Source: Neobacillus mesonae
GTDB taxonomy: Bacteria > Bacillota > Bacilli > Bacillales > Cytobacillaceae
Assembly (NCBI RefSeq): GCF_023715155.1
Contig: NZ_JAMBNQ010000008.1
Location: forward strand, 62,001-126,000
DNA length: 64,000 bases
Direction: 5' to 3'
The notes beneath the pieces are model-generated. The model made no database searches. It was not told the origin of the DNA and was given only the letters and a program-made list of their open reading frames with translations. The translations under genes were made by a program, and so were the position numbers. Positions 48,375-58,372 of this stretch are shown here, in pieces. Position 1 is the first letter of the stretch. Each line of letters begins with the position of its first letter.

Positions 48375-49586
48375 GTGATTTATCATTATAAAGGAATTGA
48401 TGCCCAAACCGGCAAAGAAGTAAAAGGGAAACTTACTGTCTCATCAAAAACAGAGGCAGTGGAAGAATTAAAAAGAAAAGGCCTTTATCTATCTGAACTT
48501 ATAGAGAAAAAGGAATCTATCCTTACGAAGGATTTGAACCTAACGATTGGAAAGCCGGTTAAAAATCAAGACTTTGTTGTATTTTGCCGGCAGCTGGCTA
48601 CCCTGCTAAATGCCGGGACACCTATCGTTGACTCTATCAGACTGCTCTCTGATCAGGTTTCTTCTAAAGTTTTCCGGAAGACGCTTAATGAGTTATATCG
48701 GGATATACGTTCAGGAACTGCTTTTTCGGAAGCCTGTCAAAAATTCCCGAAGATCTTTGATAAAGTATTCATAAACATGGTTATAGCTGGAGAGACAAGC
48801 GGCGACCTGGAGAGAGTTATGGACCGATTAGCTATTTTCTATGAAAAAGAATATAAAATCCGCGGCAAAGTTAAGTCAGCTATGATGTATCCGGTTGTTG
48901 TCAGCATAGTGTCGATTATTGTGGTGATTATACTGCTTACAAAAGTATTGCCTAGTCTTTTAAACAATCTTCTATCAGTAGGGGGAAAAATACCGCTTCC
49001 CACAAAAATCGTAATGGCATTATCAAACTTTTTTATTGAAAAATGGTTTTTATGTTTGCTGATTGTTCTTTTGTTTGTATTACTCTATTTAGCAGCCAAG
49101 CGAAGCCCAAAAGGGCAATATATGCTGGATTTATTGAAACTAAAAATCCCGGTATTTGGTATTCTAAACCAAAAGCAAATTATTGCCAGGATTTCAAGAA
49201 CAATGGCATCACAATTTGCCAGCTCGGTTCCGGTCTTACAAATATTAAAAATGAGTGCAGAGGTTTCAGGCAATTTGGTGTTCTCACGGGTATTGGATCA
49301 ATCGCGTGAGTCACTCCGCGGCGGTTCAAGTCTATCTCATCCACTATCACAAAGCTGGGTGTTTCCTAAATTAGTCAGCCATATGGTGGCGGTTGGCGAG
49401 GAAACAGGGCAGCTGGACATGATGCTGGAAAAGGTTGCGGACTTTTATGAAGAGGAAGTAGAGCAAATGACCTCCCGTTTAAGTGCTGTATTAGAACCTT
49501 TAATGATTGCCATTGTCGGCGGAATTGTAGGATTAATTGTACTAGCTGCCATGCTTCCGATGTTTTCAATATATCAAAATATTTAA
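48375..49586 (+). CDS. pilC: Type IV pilus inner-membrane platform protein PilC
   Basis: A 403-residue polytopic membrane protein of the T2SSF family that couples the ATPases to pilin insertion or removal. Two homologous halves are visible, each with a cytoplasmic helical domain (FCRQLATLLNAGTPIVDSIR and ISRTMASQFASSVPVLQILK). Membrane helices are near 170, 220 and the C-terminus (IAIVGGIVGLIVLAAMLPMF). GTG start at 48375 after GAGGAGGG. It follows pilT by 23 bases. Confidence 0.94.
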   Translation: MIYHYKGIDAQTGKEVKGKLTVSSKTEAVEELKRKGLYLSELIEKKESILTKDLNLTIGKPVKNQDFVVFCRQLATLLNAGTPIVDSIRLLSDQVSSKVFRKTLNELYRDIRSGTAFSEACQKFPKIFDKVFINMVIAGETSGDLERVMDRLAIFYEKEYKIRGKVKSAMMYPVVVSIVSIIVVIILLTKVLPSLLNNLLSVGGKIPLPTKIVMALSNFFIEKWFLCLLIVLLFVLLYLAAKRSPKGQYMLDLLKLKIPVFGILNQKQIIARISRTMASQFASSVPVLQILKMSAEVSGNLVFSRVLDQSRESLRGGSSLSHPLSQSWVFPKLVSHMVAVGEETGQLDMMLEKVADFYEEEVEQMTSRLSAVLEPLMIAIVGGIVGLIVLAAMLPMFSIYQNI

Positions 49587-49614
49587 TTTGCGATAACTAA
49601 ATGGATGTGGCACT

Positions 49615-50100
49615 GTGAAAAAAATAAGGCAAAATCAATCTGGGATAACTTTAGTCGAGGTCCTGCTGGCAACAGTACTCTTAGGATTCATTGTTTCCGT
49701 GTTTGTCATCCTTTCGGGGAGTATTGCTAAAACCAATACGGATAGCGGGAAAGAGACTCAAGCAATGGCCTATGCAACGATTATTAGTGAATTGGTTAAA
49801 TGTAAATATAACCTTAAATGTGAAGAATCAAGTATCTATCTAGAATCAACTGTAATGGATAAGGATAGTGCAGCCAATGGGGATCCTGATTATTCTATCA
49901 GCCAGCCTATCCATATACCTTCCGATGATTTTGAAGATATTAAATATATATCAGGAAAGAAAACGGGGTACCAGTACAAGATAAAAATATCGAAGGCAGC
50001 GGCATCTGAGAATTATCTTGAAATTCAAGTGACGGTTAGAAATCTGCAAGCCAAAACAGAAGAGACCCTTGTGTTTAGACATAATTTTTTTAATAGCTAA
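49615..50100 (+). CDS. Minor prepilin (PilV/GspI-like)
   Basis: A 161-residue prepilin with a 10-residue leader ending in Gly10 (KKIRQNQSG, then ITLVEVLLATVLLG). Glu5 of the mature form is present and the hydrophobic helix is about 20 residues. The globular part has a CKYNLKC pair. No close family is recognised beyond the N-terminal motif. GTG start with only a weak ribosome site (GGATGTGG), 28 bases after pilC. It probably forms part of the initiating tip complex with the next two genes. Confidence 0.82.
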   Translation: MKKIRQNQSGITLVEVLLATVLLGFIVSVFVILSGSIAKTNTDSGKETQAMAYATIISELVKCKYNLKCEESSIYLESTVMDKDSAANGDPDYSISQPIHIPSDDFEDIKYISGKKTGYQYKIKISKAAASENYLEIQVTVRNLQAKTEETLVFRHNFFNS

Positions 50101-50118
50101 GAGAAGTGATGATGGAAA

Positions 50119-50622
50119 ATGCGACATTTGCGTAATAATCGGGGCGTTACTTTAGTAGAATTATTGATTGCATTACTGATTGGTGCAATGATAGCAGGGT
50201 TAGTTTTTCTAGTTCCACAGGTTTTTCATCAACAAAATATGTACAATAATGAATTTAATTCAGCCAAAAATGAAATTTTATTGATCACTAATACCTTAAA
50301 TGAACGGTTTGCCAAAGCTGATTCTGTCAATGTTGATAAAACCTGTTCCACTTTTACATTAAATGGTACAAATGAAAAGGAACAGTTTATCTTTGAGCAG
50401 CAGTTTAGCCCTGAAAATTATTTGTATCAGGTAAAGTATAAAGCCGGGTCCGAAGAAAGAATTTTGGGTAAGGCGGGCTTTCACTTGGAAAACTGTGATT
50501 CAACCCAGCCTTTAACGTTTTTAATCCTTACTTTATGGGCACCGTACAATCAAACAAATTCTTCTGAGGGGAGATTCATCGTCACTCAAGGATTTCACAC
50601 GTCTGTCATGAATCAGAGGTAA
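50119..50622 (+). CDS. Minor prepilin (PilW/GspJ-like)
   Basis: A 167-residue prepilin. The leader ends at Gly9 (MRHLRNNRG), followed by VTLVELLIALLIGAMIAG with Glu5 present. The C-terminal domain has two cysteines and no recognised motif. It follows the previous prepilin gene by 18 bases and precedes the large pilin by 3 bases. Order and size suggest the J-like subunit of a minor pilin tip complex, which is an inference. Confidence 0.82.
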   Translation: MRHLRNNRGVTLVELLIALLIGAMIAGLVFLVPQVFHQQNMYNNEFNSAKNEILLITNTLNERFAKADSVNVDKTCSTFTLNGTNEKEQFIFEQQFSPENYLYQVKYKAGSEERILGKAGFHLENCDSTQPLTFLILTLWAPYNQTNSSEGRFIVTQGFHTSVMNQR

Positions 50623-50625
50623 TCT

Positions 50626-52029
50626 ATGAGAAAATGTTTAAAAAACAAAAACGGATATGCACTGATGATTGTATTAGTATTGATTTTGGTCATGGGATTG
50701 CTAATACCTGTCATACTTACAGCAGCCACCTATGGCATGAAAAATACCATTAGTACCAATAATAATATTACCGCACAATATATTGCTGATACCGCCTATC
50801 AAGAAACATTAGATAAGGTGAATATGGCTAAGAATTCTGGGGTATTATCGAATGAAACGGACATAAGTCATTTTATTAAAAATAATATTATTCATTTAAA
50901 CGGTTCAATAAATGGCGGTTCTTATATGACAAACTATCATCCCGAGTATTCAAATAGCACAGATCAACCTAGAGTAGTAGAGAACTATAATGGGGATCCT
51001 AAAAAAACGGAGTATACCTACTATTTGAGATCTACTGGAAAAGCTGAAAACGAATCAGCGGTTATTGATTATAAGCTTTCCTTTGTAGTTAGAAAATTAG
51101 GTGGAACGACCATTCTATATGACATAAGCCATTATAATGAGACCTATGGCAATCTGCCGACTCAGCCATATGATCTTAAAGCCATTGCAAAAGGAGAATC
51201 ATTTTTAAATAATAAAGTAAGTGATGATATTTCCAAAAAGTTAATTTTATATAAAGATACTTTAACTCCTATACCTCCCTCTTTTAATGGAGAATTAAAA
51301 GGAACAATTAATTCCGCTAGAGTAACTAACGTCTATTTAGATGGTAAGACACTAGAAGTTAATGGAGATTTGTATGTTGAACAAAATGTGGTTCTAGAAG
51401 ATGATGCCCAGCTAATTGTCAAGGGGAACCTATATATAGGCGGGGATTTTCAAGTTAATGCAAATAATAAACAAAGTGCAGCCACTTTAGATGTAACAGG
51501 GGATTTTATTGTTAGTAAAGGTATAGACAACTACAATAATATAGAGGATAAAACGGTTTATCTAAATGATATTTCTATTACCATTGATGGAAGTGTGTTT
51601 GTTCCAGGTCTAAAGATTGAAAAAGTTGCATCAGATATAAGTATAGGCGGAAGTTTATTTATTAAAGATGGTAATCTTGAAATTGGAAATTTATATGGCA
51701 ATAAAGGGCTGTTAAAGGTATCAAACGATATTATAGCCAATAATATTTTTTTATCCCATCCGAATTTAAACGTCATATCAGGTGGAGAAGTGCTAGTCCA
51801 AAATAATTTTGAAGTGAGAAATAATGCATATATTGAATTTGCCGGCGGTTTAGAAGTTGGAAAAGAATTAAAATTATCGAATAATGTTGATTTTAAGTTT
51901 GCAGAGAAATTATATATTACCGAAAAACTAGAAAACAATGGGACGATGTCATTGTTAAAAAACAGCAGCATAGGTAATGGACCTTCCTATATAGTTAATA
52001 TTGAAGACCCTGTAAAATTAACGGATTAG
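50626..52029 (+). CDS. Large GspK/PilX-like pilin with beta-solenoid-like C-terminus
   Basis: A 467-residue protein with a pilin-type leader ending in Gly10 (MRKCLKNKNG) and the helix YALMIVLVLILVMGLLIPVI. Position 5 of the mature form is Ile, not Glu; absence of Glu5 is typical of GspK-like subunits that cap the tip. From about 215 to the end the sequence repeats short strands of the kind LEVNGDLYVEQNVVLEDDA, LIVKGNLYIGGDF, ITIDGSVFVPG and ISIGGSLFIKDG, as in right-handed beta solenoids or bactofilin-like folds. It could be the pilus tip adhesin. Last gene of the locus before the terminator. Confidence 0.75.
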   Translation: MRKCLKNKNGYALMIVLVLILVMGLLIPVILTAATYGMKNTISTNNNITAQYIADTAYQETLDKVNMAKNSGVLSNETDISHFIKNNIIHLNGSINGGSYMTNYHPEYSNSTDQPRVVENYNGDPKKTEYTYYLRSTGKAENESAVIDYKLSFVVRKLGGTTILYDISHYNETYGNLPTQPYDLKAIAKGESFLNNKVSDDISKKLILYKDTLTPIPPSFNGELKGTINSARVTNVYLDGKTLEVNGDLYVEQNVVLEDDAQLIVKGNLYIGGDFQVNANNKQSAATLDVTGDFIVSKGIDNYNNIEDKTVYLNDISITIDGSVFVPGLKIEKVASDISIGGSLFIKDGNLEIGNLYGNKGLLKVSNDIIANNIFLSHPNLNVISGGEVLVQNNFEVRNNAYIEFAGGLEVGKELKLSNNVDFKFAEKLYITEKLENNGTMSLLKNSSIGNGPSYIVNIEDPVKLTD

Positions 52030-52068
52030 ATTGAAATTTCACTATAAAAAATTTGACGAAACTCTATG

Positions 52069-52103
52069 ATAACAAGACGACAAAAGTCTTGTTATTTTTT
52101 TTT
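52069..52103 (+). terminator. Terminator of the pilus locus
   Basis: ATAACAAGAC pairs perfectly with GTCTTGTTAT around a 7-base loop, followed by nine T. Its position shows that an in-frame codon at 52053 is not the spoIIB start. Confidence 0.85.
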
Positions 52104-52157
52104 GTCTTTATGATAGGATGGAACAAATTAGCAATCTATAGAGAAAGGAGTCATAAT

Positions 52158-53252
52158 GTGGACAGGCCTAAAAAAGGCAATACAATCACAATTAAAATAA
52201 ATGGAGACCATAAAGCCTATCAGGAGGAACTTCGTAAAGATGAGGCGAAGAATGAAGAGAATTCAAATTCCCAAATGCTAGAATCTCGGCCAAAGGAAGT
52301 TGAAAAAGAGACCATCCTTGAAACGGCTGCAGCCCAGGAATCAGAAGATGACAGCTTCGATTGGATTATCCCCGAATCATCAGAAAATGATATAGTGCCG
52401 AGCAATAAAGGAGCAGAGAAACCTGCTAATAAATCCAGCAGCAAAAAAACAGTCTCTTTTTCCAGCTACTACAAAAAGAAGAATGGCAGGCATATTAGTT
52501 CTATATTTATTACGGCCATTTTTGCAGTTCTAATTGGGACAACGATTGGTGTATTTATGCTTAAACTATTAAATGGGTCTTCAGCCGAAAAGCCGGTAAG
52601 CGACCCAGCGCCTATTGAATCAATAACAGAACCCAAAACAGATGCAAAAACAAAGAATACTGAGAAACCTGCTGCTAATACCACTTCGGCGGTCATCAAG
52701 CAGCAAACAGTCTATGTCATCCAGGGAGGCGTTTTTGGATCTAAAGAAGGTGCTGATAAAACAGCAAAATCGGTTGAATCCTTAGGGACTCCGGCTGAAA
52801 CAATAGAAATGGATAATAAATTCTATTTATTACTTGGTGTTGCGGATTCCTTGGAAACAGCCAAATCATTAGGGGGGCATTATAAGCAAAATGGTATAGA
52901 AGATGTGTTTGCCAAACCGCTTTTATTAGATGAAAAGAATTTTTCCGGCCTATCCGATAGTGAGAAAGACTTTTTAGAAGGAGTCTCTACCATCTATCAA
53001 ACTCTATCGCTGGTTACATCAAGCGCCATTTTAACTAATAAATTGCCTGAGGAAGGAAAGAGTGCACTGGCGGTCATTGATAAACAGTTAAAGGCAAGCG
53101 AACTGAAAAAGAAAAATATGACCACTTTAAAATCTGAATTGGAGAGTGCTGAGGAGAACGTTAAAAATTATGAATCATCCAAAGATGAAAAGAGTCTGGT
53201 CAAAGCCCAGCAGCATTTATTAAATTTCTTGGCTGCCTATTATTCTTTATAA
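52158..53252 (+). CDS. spoIIB: SpoIIB, septal sporulation protein
   Basis: A 364-residue protein with an acidic cytoplasmic N-terminus (ITIKINGDHKAYQEEL), one membrane helix (about 113-137) and an outer part with a SPOR domain starting near 182 (TVYVIQGGVFGSKEGADKTA), then a helical tail. In B. subtilis SpoIIB localises to the division septum and aids septal peptidoglycan thinning and engulfment. GTG at 52158 is 7 bases after GAAAGGAG and is chosen as the start. It lies before maf as in B. subtilis. The SPOR-plus-tail layout is shared with the PilO-like protein here. Confidence 0.92.
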   Translation: MDRPKKGNTITIKINGDHKAYQEELRKDEAKNEENSNSQMLESRPKEVEKETILETAAAQESEDDSFDWIIPESSENDIVPSNKGAEKPANKSSSKKTVSFSSYYKKKNGRHISSIFITAIFAVLIGTTIGVFMLKLLNGSSAEKPVSDPAPIESITEPKTDAKTKNTEKPAANTTSAVIKQQTVYVIQGGVFGSKEGADKTAKSVESLGTPAETIEMDNKFYLLLGVADSLETAKSLGGHYKQNGIEDVFAKPLLLDEKNFSGLSDSEKDFLEGVSTIYQTLSLVTSSAILTNKLPEEGKSALAVIDKQLKASELKKKNMTTLKSELESAEENVKNYESSKDEKSLVKAQQHLLNFLAAYYSL

Positions 53253-53312
53253 GCATTTCAACCCCAGGCAGATGAAACCTGCAATTTTCTGGGAAATTAC
53301 TTTTCAAGAAAG

Positions 53313-53339
53313 GTCTGTCCAAAATGGGCAGACTTTTTT
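53313..53339 (+). terminator. Terminator after spoIIB
   Basis: GTCTGTCC pairs with GGGCAGAC (one G-U pair) around AAAAT, followed by six T. The rest of the gap to maf (53340-53489) is AT-rich with no clear gene. Confidence 0.8.
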
Positions 53340-53489
53340 GAATTGACAAAAACAGACATAGTCATGAAATACTTGCATATTTTTACAAATTTCTTCAAAA
53401 TTTAAGGATATAAAAATTGTTTGCTTCGGTAAATTCTGATACCATTAATTTGTATCTCCCTTTAAGAAGCGAAAAGGTAAGGTGATGAC

Positions 53490-54062
53490 ATGAATAACCT
53501 CATACTAGCCTCTTCTTCTCCACGGCGAAAAGAACTTCTAGAAAATCTCCACTTATCGTTCGCAATATTAAGCAGTGAAGTTGATGAAAGCTTTGACCCA
53601 GGGCTTTCACCAGAAGAAGTCGTGATGGAATTAGCTGATCGAAAAGCCAGAAAGGTCTTCCAAGAAAACCAGGATGCTTTTGTAATCGGCTCTGACACGG
53701 TTGTAGTTGCGAATAATCAAATCCTAGGAAAGCCATCAGATGAAGCAGAAGCTATTTCAATGTTACAAACTCTCTCAGGTAAACAGCATGAAGTCTATAC
53801 GGGTGTATCCATTGTGACAAAATCTTGCTCAACGAAGTTTTATGAAAAAACTGAAGTATGGTTCTGGGAGTTAACAGATGACATGATACGCTCATACGTA
53901 AAAAGCGGAGAACCATTTGATAAAGCAGGAGCATATGGCATTCAACAGCTTGGAAGCATGCTGGTCAAAAAGATACACGGGGACTATTTTGCAGTTGTCG
54001 GCCTGCCTGTTTCAAGGACAATTCGTGAATTGAAGCGATTAGGCTATCAGCTGCCGTATTAG
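53490..54062 (+). CDS. maf: Maf family nucleotide pyrophosphatase
   Basis: A 190-residue protein of the Maf/YhdE family, which hydrolyses nucleoside triphosphates (dTTP/UTP type) and in B. subtilis affects septum formation. Motifs are LILASSSPRRKELLEN at the start, FVIGSDTVVVANNQILGKP and GAYGIQQLG. AAGGTGATG precedes the ATG. radC follows after 37 bases; the pair maf-radC before mreB is conserved. Confidence 0.94.
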   Translation: MNNLILASSSPRRKELLENLHLSFAILSSEVDESFDPGLSPEEVVMELADRKARKVFQENQDAFVIGSDTVVVANNQILGKPSDEAEAISMLQTLSGKQHEVYTGVSIVTKSCSTKFYEKTEVWFWELTDDMIRSYVKSGEPFDKAGAYGIQQLGSMLVKKIHGDYFAVVGLPVSRTIRELKRLGYQLPY

Positions 54063-54099
54063 CCGCTATTAACTCCCAAGCCCAGGGGAGGAAAAGAAT

Positions 54100-54789
54100 G
54101 TGTCAACGAAAACATTAATGATTCGTGATTTTCCGCAGGACGAAAGGCCGCGGGAACGATTTATCCAACATGGTCCAGGAAGCCTGTCAAATCATGAACT
54201 AATTGCCATTTTGCTTAGGAACGGTACTAAGGATGAGTCAGTATTGCAATTATCGAACCGTCTGCTGACACATTTTGAAGGATTACGTCAGTTGAAATCT
54301 GCAACACTAGAGGAAATAACTGAAATTAAAGGGATTGGACTGGCTAAAGCAATTCAAATTCTTGCAGCAGTTGAAATAGGAAGAAGGATTGCCAACCTAA
54401 ATTTTACTGACCGTTATGTGATTCGTTCACCAGAAGATGGAGCCAATTATGTTATGAACGATATGCGCTTTTTAACACAAGAGCATTTTGTCTGTTTGTA
54501 CTTAAATACGAAAAATCAGGTCATTCACAAGCAGACAGTTTTTATCGGCAGCCTTAATGCTTCGATTGTCCATCCGAGGGAGGTATTTCGAGAAGCTTTA
54601 AAACGATCAGCTGCCTCTTTAATTGCTATCCATAATCATCCCTCCGGAAACCCTGATCCAAGCCGTGAGGACATTGAGGTCACGAAGCGTTTAGTCGAAT
54701 GCGGCAAAATTATTGGAATTGATTTACTTGACCATTTAATTATTGGGGAAAATAAGTTTGTCAGCTTGAAGGAAAAAGGATATATATAA
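54100..54789 (+). CDS. radC: RadC family protein (JAMM metalloprotein)
   Basis: A 229-residue protein. The N-terminal half has a helix-hairpin-helix (ITEIKGIGLAKAIQILAAVE). The C-terminal MPN/JAMM domain has EHFVCLYLNTKNQVIH and the metal site IHNHPSGNPDPSREDIE. The cellular role is not settled despite the name. GTG start at 54100, 7 bases after GGGGAGGA. It ends the maf-radC unit before the mreB promoter. Confidence 0.93.
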   Translation: MSTKTLMIRDFPQDERPRERFIQHGPGSLSNHELIAILLRNGTKDESVLQLSNRLLTHFEGLRQLKSATLEEITEIKGIGLAKAIQILAAVEIGRRIANLNFTDRYVIRSPEDGANYVMNDMRFLTQEHFVCLYLNTKNQVIHKQTVFIGSLNASIVHPREVFREALKRSAASLIAIHNHPSGNPDPSREDIEVTKRLVECGKIIGIDLLDHLIIGENKFVSLKEKGYI

Positions 54790-54803
54790 TCCTATGATTT
54801 TAT

Positions 54804-54833
54804 TTGACGTTGCGATATAATATTGTTTATGAT
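54804..54833 (+). promoter_or_regulatory. Candidate sigma-A promoter of mreBCD
   Basis: TTGACG (54804-54809), 18-base spacer, TATGAT (54828-54833). An alternative TATAAT at 54816-54821 has no good -35. Confidence 0.55.
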
Positions 54834-54916
54834 TTTTTAGGATTGTTTTTAGAAATAGCTTATTATTATTTTAAAAATTAAGAAATGTTTACTTGGTTAT
54901 TACCTGCCTATTTTAA

Positions 54917-55972
<1,056 letters not shown>

Positions 55973-56021
55973 ATAAAAAGCGGAAACACTAGACAGTAAA
56001 TGAAAATAGAGGTGTATTATC

Positions 56022-56903
56022 ATGCCACAGTTCTTTTTGAATAAACGTCTGATCATTTTGCTTGTCAGCATTATTGTTCTCGTGGCATTGATTGGGTTTT
56101 CTTTAAGGGAGAGAAGTAAACTATCCTGGCCTGAGCAGTTTGTCAAAGATACTGCCGGCTGGGTTGAATCCCTGGTGTCCAAGCCTGCCAACTATATTGC
56201 GGGCTTTTTTGAAAATCTTCAGGACTTACAAAATACATATCAAGAGAATAAAGAATTAAAATCACGGGTTGATAAAATTGCCAATCTTGAAGCAGAAGTT
56301 CAAGCGCTGAAAAAAGACAATAGTGAATTACGTGATATTCTCGGTGAAAAGAAGACCCTGAGGGATTACGAAACACAGCCAGCCACTGTAATTGGCCGGA
56401 ATCCTGATCGTTGGCATGAAATGATTATTATTGACAAAGGAAATTTAAAAGGTATTAAAAAAAATATGGCTGTCATTACCGCAAATGGGCTGATTGGAAA
56501 GGTGAAAAGCGTCAATCAATTTAGTTCAACGGTACAGCTTTTAAGTGCATTGGATCCAAAAAATCGGATCTCTGCCGTTATTCAAGGAAAATCTAATGTA
56601 TATGGGTTTGTTCAGGGGTTTGATGACAAAGAAAAGGTTCTGTTAATCAAGAGCATCCCATCTGGAGCGAAGATTGAAAAAGGACAAAAGGTTACAACTT
56701 CTGGGCTTGGCGGTGTTTTCCCAGGAGGATTAATGATTGGTAAGGTCGTGGATGTGAAAACCGATCAATACGGATTAAATCAGATGGCTTTGGTAAAACC
56801 GGGGGCGGATTTTTATGATATCCAAAATGTCATTGTGATCAAACGCACGATGACACAACCGGCTAAAAGTGATATGTCAAACGGGAAGGAGGAGGAATTG
56901 TGA
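56022..56903 (+). CDS. mreC: Cell-shape protein MreC
   Basis: A 293-residue bitopic membrane protein of the elongation complex. One N-terminal membrane helix (LIILLVSIIVLVALIGFSL), a coiled coil (about 70-110) and the external beta domain (PATVIGRNPDRWHEMIIIDKG, later VTTSGLGGVFPGGLMIGKV). Its stop overlaps the mreD start by 4 bases (GTGA). Confidence 0.95.
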   Translation: MPQFFLNKRLIILLVSIIVLVALIGFSLRERSKLSWPEQFVKDTAGWVESLVSKPANYIAGFFENLQDLQNTYQENKELKSRVDKIANLEAEVQALKKDNSELRDILGEKKTLRDYETQPATVIGRNPDRWHEMIIIDKGNLKGIKKNMAVITANGLIGKVKSVNQFSSTVQLLSALDPKNRISAVIQGKSNVYGFVQGFDDKEKVLLIKSIPSGAKIEKGQKVTTSGLGGVFPGGLMIGKVVDVKTDQYGLNQMALVKPGADFYDIQNVIVIKRTMTQPAKSDMSNGKEEEL

Positions 56904-57418
56904 AGAAATTCCTTCTTCCCCTTTTGTTTGCTTTTCTTTTTATTGCTGAAAGTCTTTTTGTTCAATTTTTACCTGCAGACTTTTTCGGACAAAATCGAAT
57001 TTTGGCGCCGCGCTTTTTGTTTTCATCATTGTTGTTGTTAACGATTTTTGTTGGACGAAAGCAGGGGATTATCTATGCGGCTGTATTTGGCCTGATTTTT
57101 GATATTGTATATATTGAAATTATCGGTATTTATTTTTTTCTTTTTCCATTTGTCGCTTATCTTATATCAAAAATTATGCATGTTCTGCAGGCAAATATGA
57201 TTGTTGCCTTCTTTGTCTCGATGATCGGAGTTGCATTACTGGAGATTGGCGTGTATGAAATGGATTATTTAATTCACGTAACAAGTCTTGATTTTCTCGA
57301 CTTCTTAAATTTACGTCTCTACTCAACCCTAATACTTAATGCAGCGTTTTTGCTCATCTTTATTTATCCTTTAAAACGGTTCTTTGAAAAATATGGTGGA
57401 GGATTGAAGGGGGAATAA
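56900..57418 (+). CDS. mreD: Cell-shape protein MreD
   Basis: A 172-residue integral membrane protein with about five hydrophobic helices and no soluble domain. It works with MreC in the elongasome. GTG start at 56900 overlaps the mreC stop; GGAGGAGG lies just upstream. Sequence conservation in this family is low; the call rests on size, topology and position. Confidence 0.9.
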   Translation: MKKFLLPLLFAFLFIAESLFVQFLPADFFGQNRILAPRFLFSSLLLLTIFVGRKQGIIYAAVFGLIFDIVYIEIIGIYFFLFPFVAYLISKIMHVLQANMIVAFFVSMIGVALLEIGVYEMDYLIHVTSLDFLDFLNLRLYSTLILNAAFLLIFIYPLKRFFEKYGGGLKGE

Positions 57419-57511
57419 TCCCCTGAAAAAAAGGAAATGAAGAGTTTGTGTCGAATTTTAACTAAGATGTAGATAAATCAATGACTTTTGATATTTAAAA
57501 TTATTTTTCTA

Positions 57512-57668
57512 GTACAAATTTTTCTACTTTGGATTTGTACAGCGCAAGAGCCCAGCCTCCTTGAAGTCAAATAGTCTTCTGTTCGAAAAGTCTAAGAGCG
57601 GGAGCAGATTTTTCGAACTATATAGCTTTTGTTTGTCAGGGGCTGACTGAGGCGCTTACGCTTTTCAT
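57512..57668. repeat. Palindromic intergenic repeat between mreD and minC
   Basis: GTACAAAT/ATTTGTAC (57512-57540) and GTTCGAAAA/TTTTCGAAC (57581-57618) are perfect inverted repeats. The outer arms AGCGCAAGAGCCCAGCCTC (57541-57559) and GGGGCTGACTGAGGCGCTTA (57639-57658) are roughly complementary. From memory, the right end (CAGGGGCTGACTGAGGCGCT and TACGCTTTTC) resembles a dispersed palindromic repeat of Bacillus genomes. The 57419-57690 gap holds no gene. Confidence 0.55.
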
Positions 57669-57690
57669 ATTATGAGGTGAATTTTTCTCC

Positions 57691-58371
57691 ATGAAAAAAC
57701 GGCAGAATGTTACAATAAAAGGAACAAAGGATGGTCTTGTTCTGCTTCTGGATGATCTCTGTTCCTATGATGAATTAAAAAGAGAATTAGACCTAAAACT
57801 TTCAGCAAATACCAGGACTGAGGATGAGCGTCACTTAATCTCGGTTAAATTAGAGGCAGGCAACCGTTATTTAACCGAGGAACAGCGCGAAGAATTAAAA
57901 GAGTTAGTCCGTCAAAAGAAAAACCTTGTTGTGGACACGATTGTCTCAAATGTTCTTACAAAGGAAGAGGCAGACCGGTTAAGGGCTGAGAATGAGGTTG
58001 TAACGGTTTCAAAAATTGTACGCTCGGGCCAGGTCTTAAAAGTTTCAGGTGATTTATTGCTGATTGGCGATGTGAATCCAGGGGGCACTGTTGTTGCAGG
58101 AGGGAATATTTTTGTCATGGGAGCGTTGAAAGGGATTGCACATGCAGGCTGTTTTGGAAACAATCAGGCTGTGATTGCTGCTTCCAACATGAGGCCTTCA
58201 CAGATTCGAATTCACGATTCCCTTCATCCAGCACAAGATTTCGTTCCAGCCGAGGATAAACATGAGATGGAATGTGCCTACATAGATGAGAACCGCCAAA
58301 TTAAAATTGATAGATTACAAGCATTAATTAAAATAAGACCTAATTTAACGAGATTAGAAGGGGGACATTAA
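57691..58371 (+). CDS. minC: Septum site-determining protein MinC
   Basis: A 226-residue division inhibitor that blocks FtsZ rings away from midcell. The N-terminal domain starts [16 protein letters not shown]; the C-terminal beta-helix domain has [20 protein letters not shown] and [18 protein letters not shown], the latter binding MinD. Its stop is one base before the minD start. TTATGAGGTGAA precedes the ATG. Confidence 0.95.
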   Translation: MKKRQNVTIKGTKDGLVLLLDDLCSYDELKRELDLKLSANTRTEDERHLISVKLEAGNRYLTEEQREELKELVRQKKNLVVDTIVSNVLTKEEADRLRAENEVVTVSKIVRSGQVLKVSGDLLLIGDVNPGGTVVAGGNIFVMGALKGIAHAGCFGNNQAVIAASNMRPSQIRIHDSLHPAQDFVPAEDKHEMECAYIDENRQIKIDRLQALIKIRPNLTRLEGGH

Positions 58372-58372
58372 A

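Noticed and set aside
51558..51971. 137-codon minus-strand frame inside the large pilin gene
   Set aside because: Complement of the repeat-like part of the pilin; Ser/Phe/Leu-rich and with no ribosome site.
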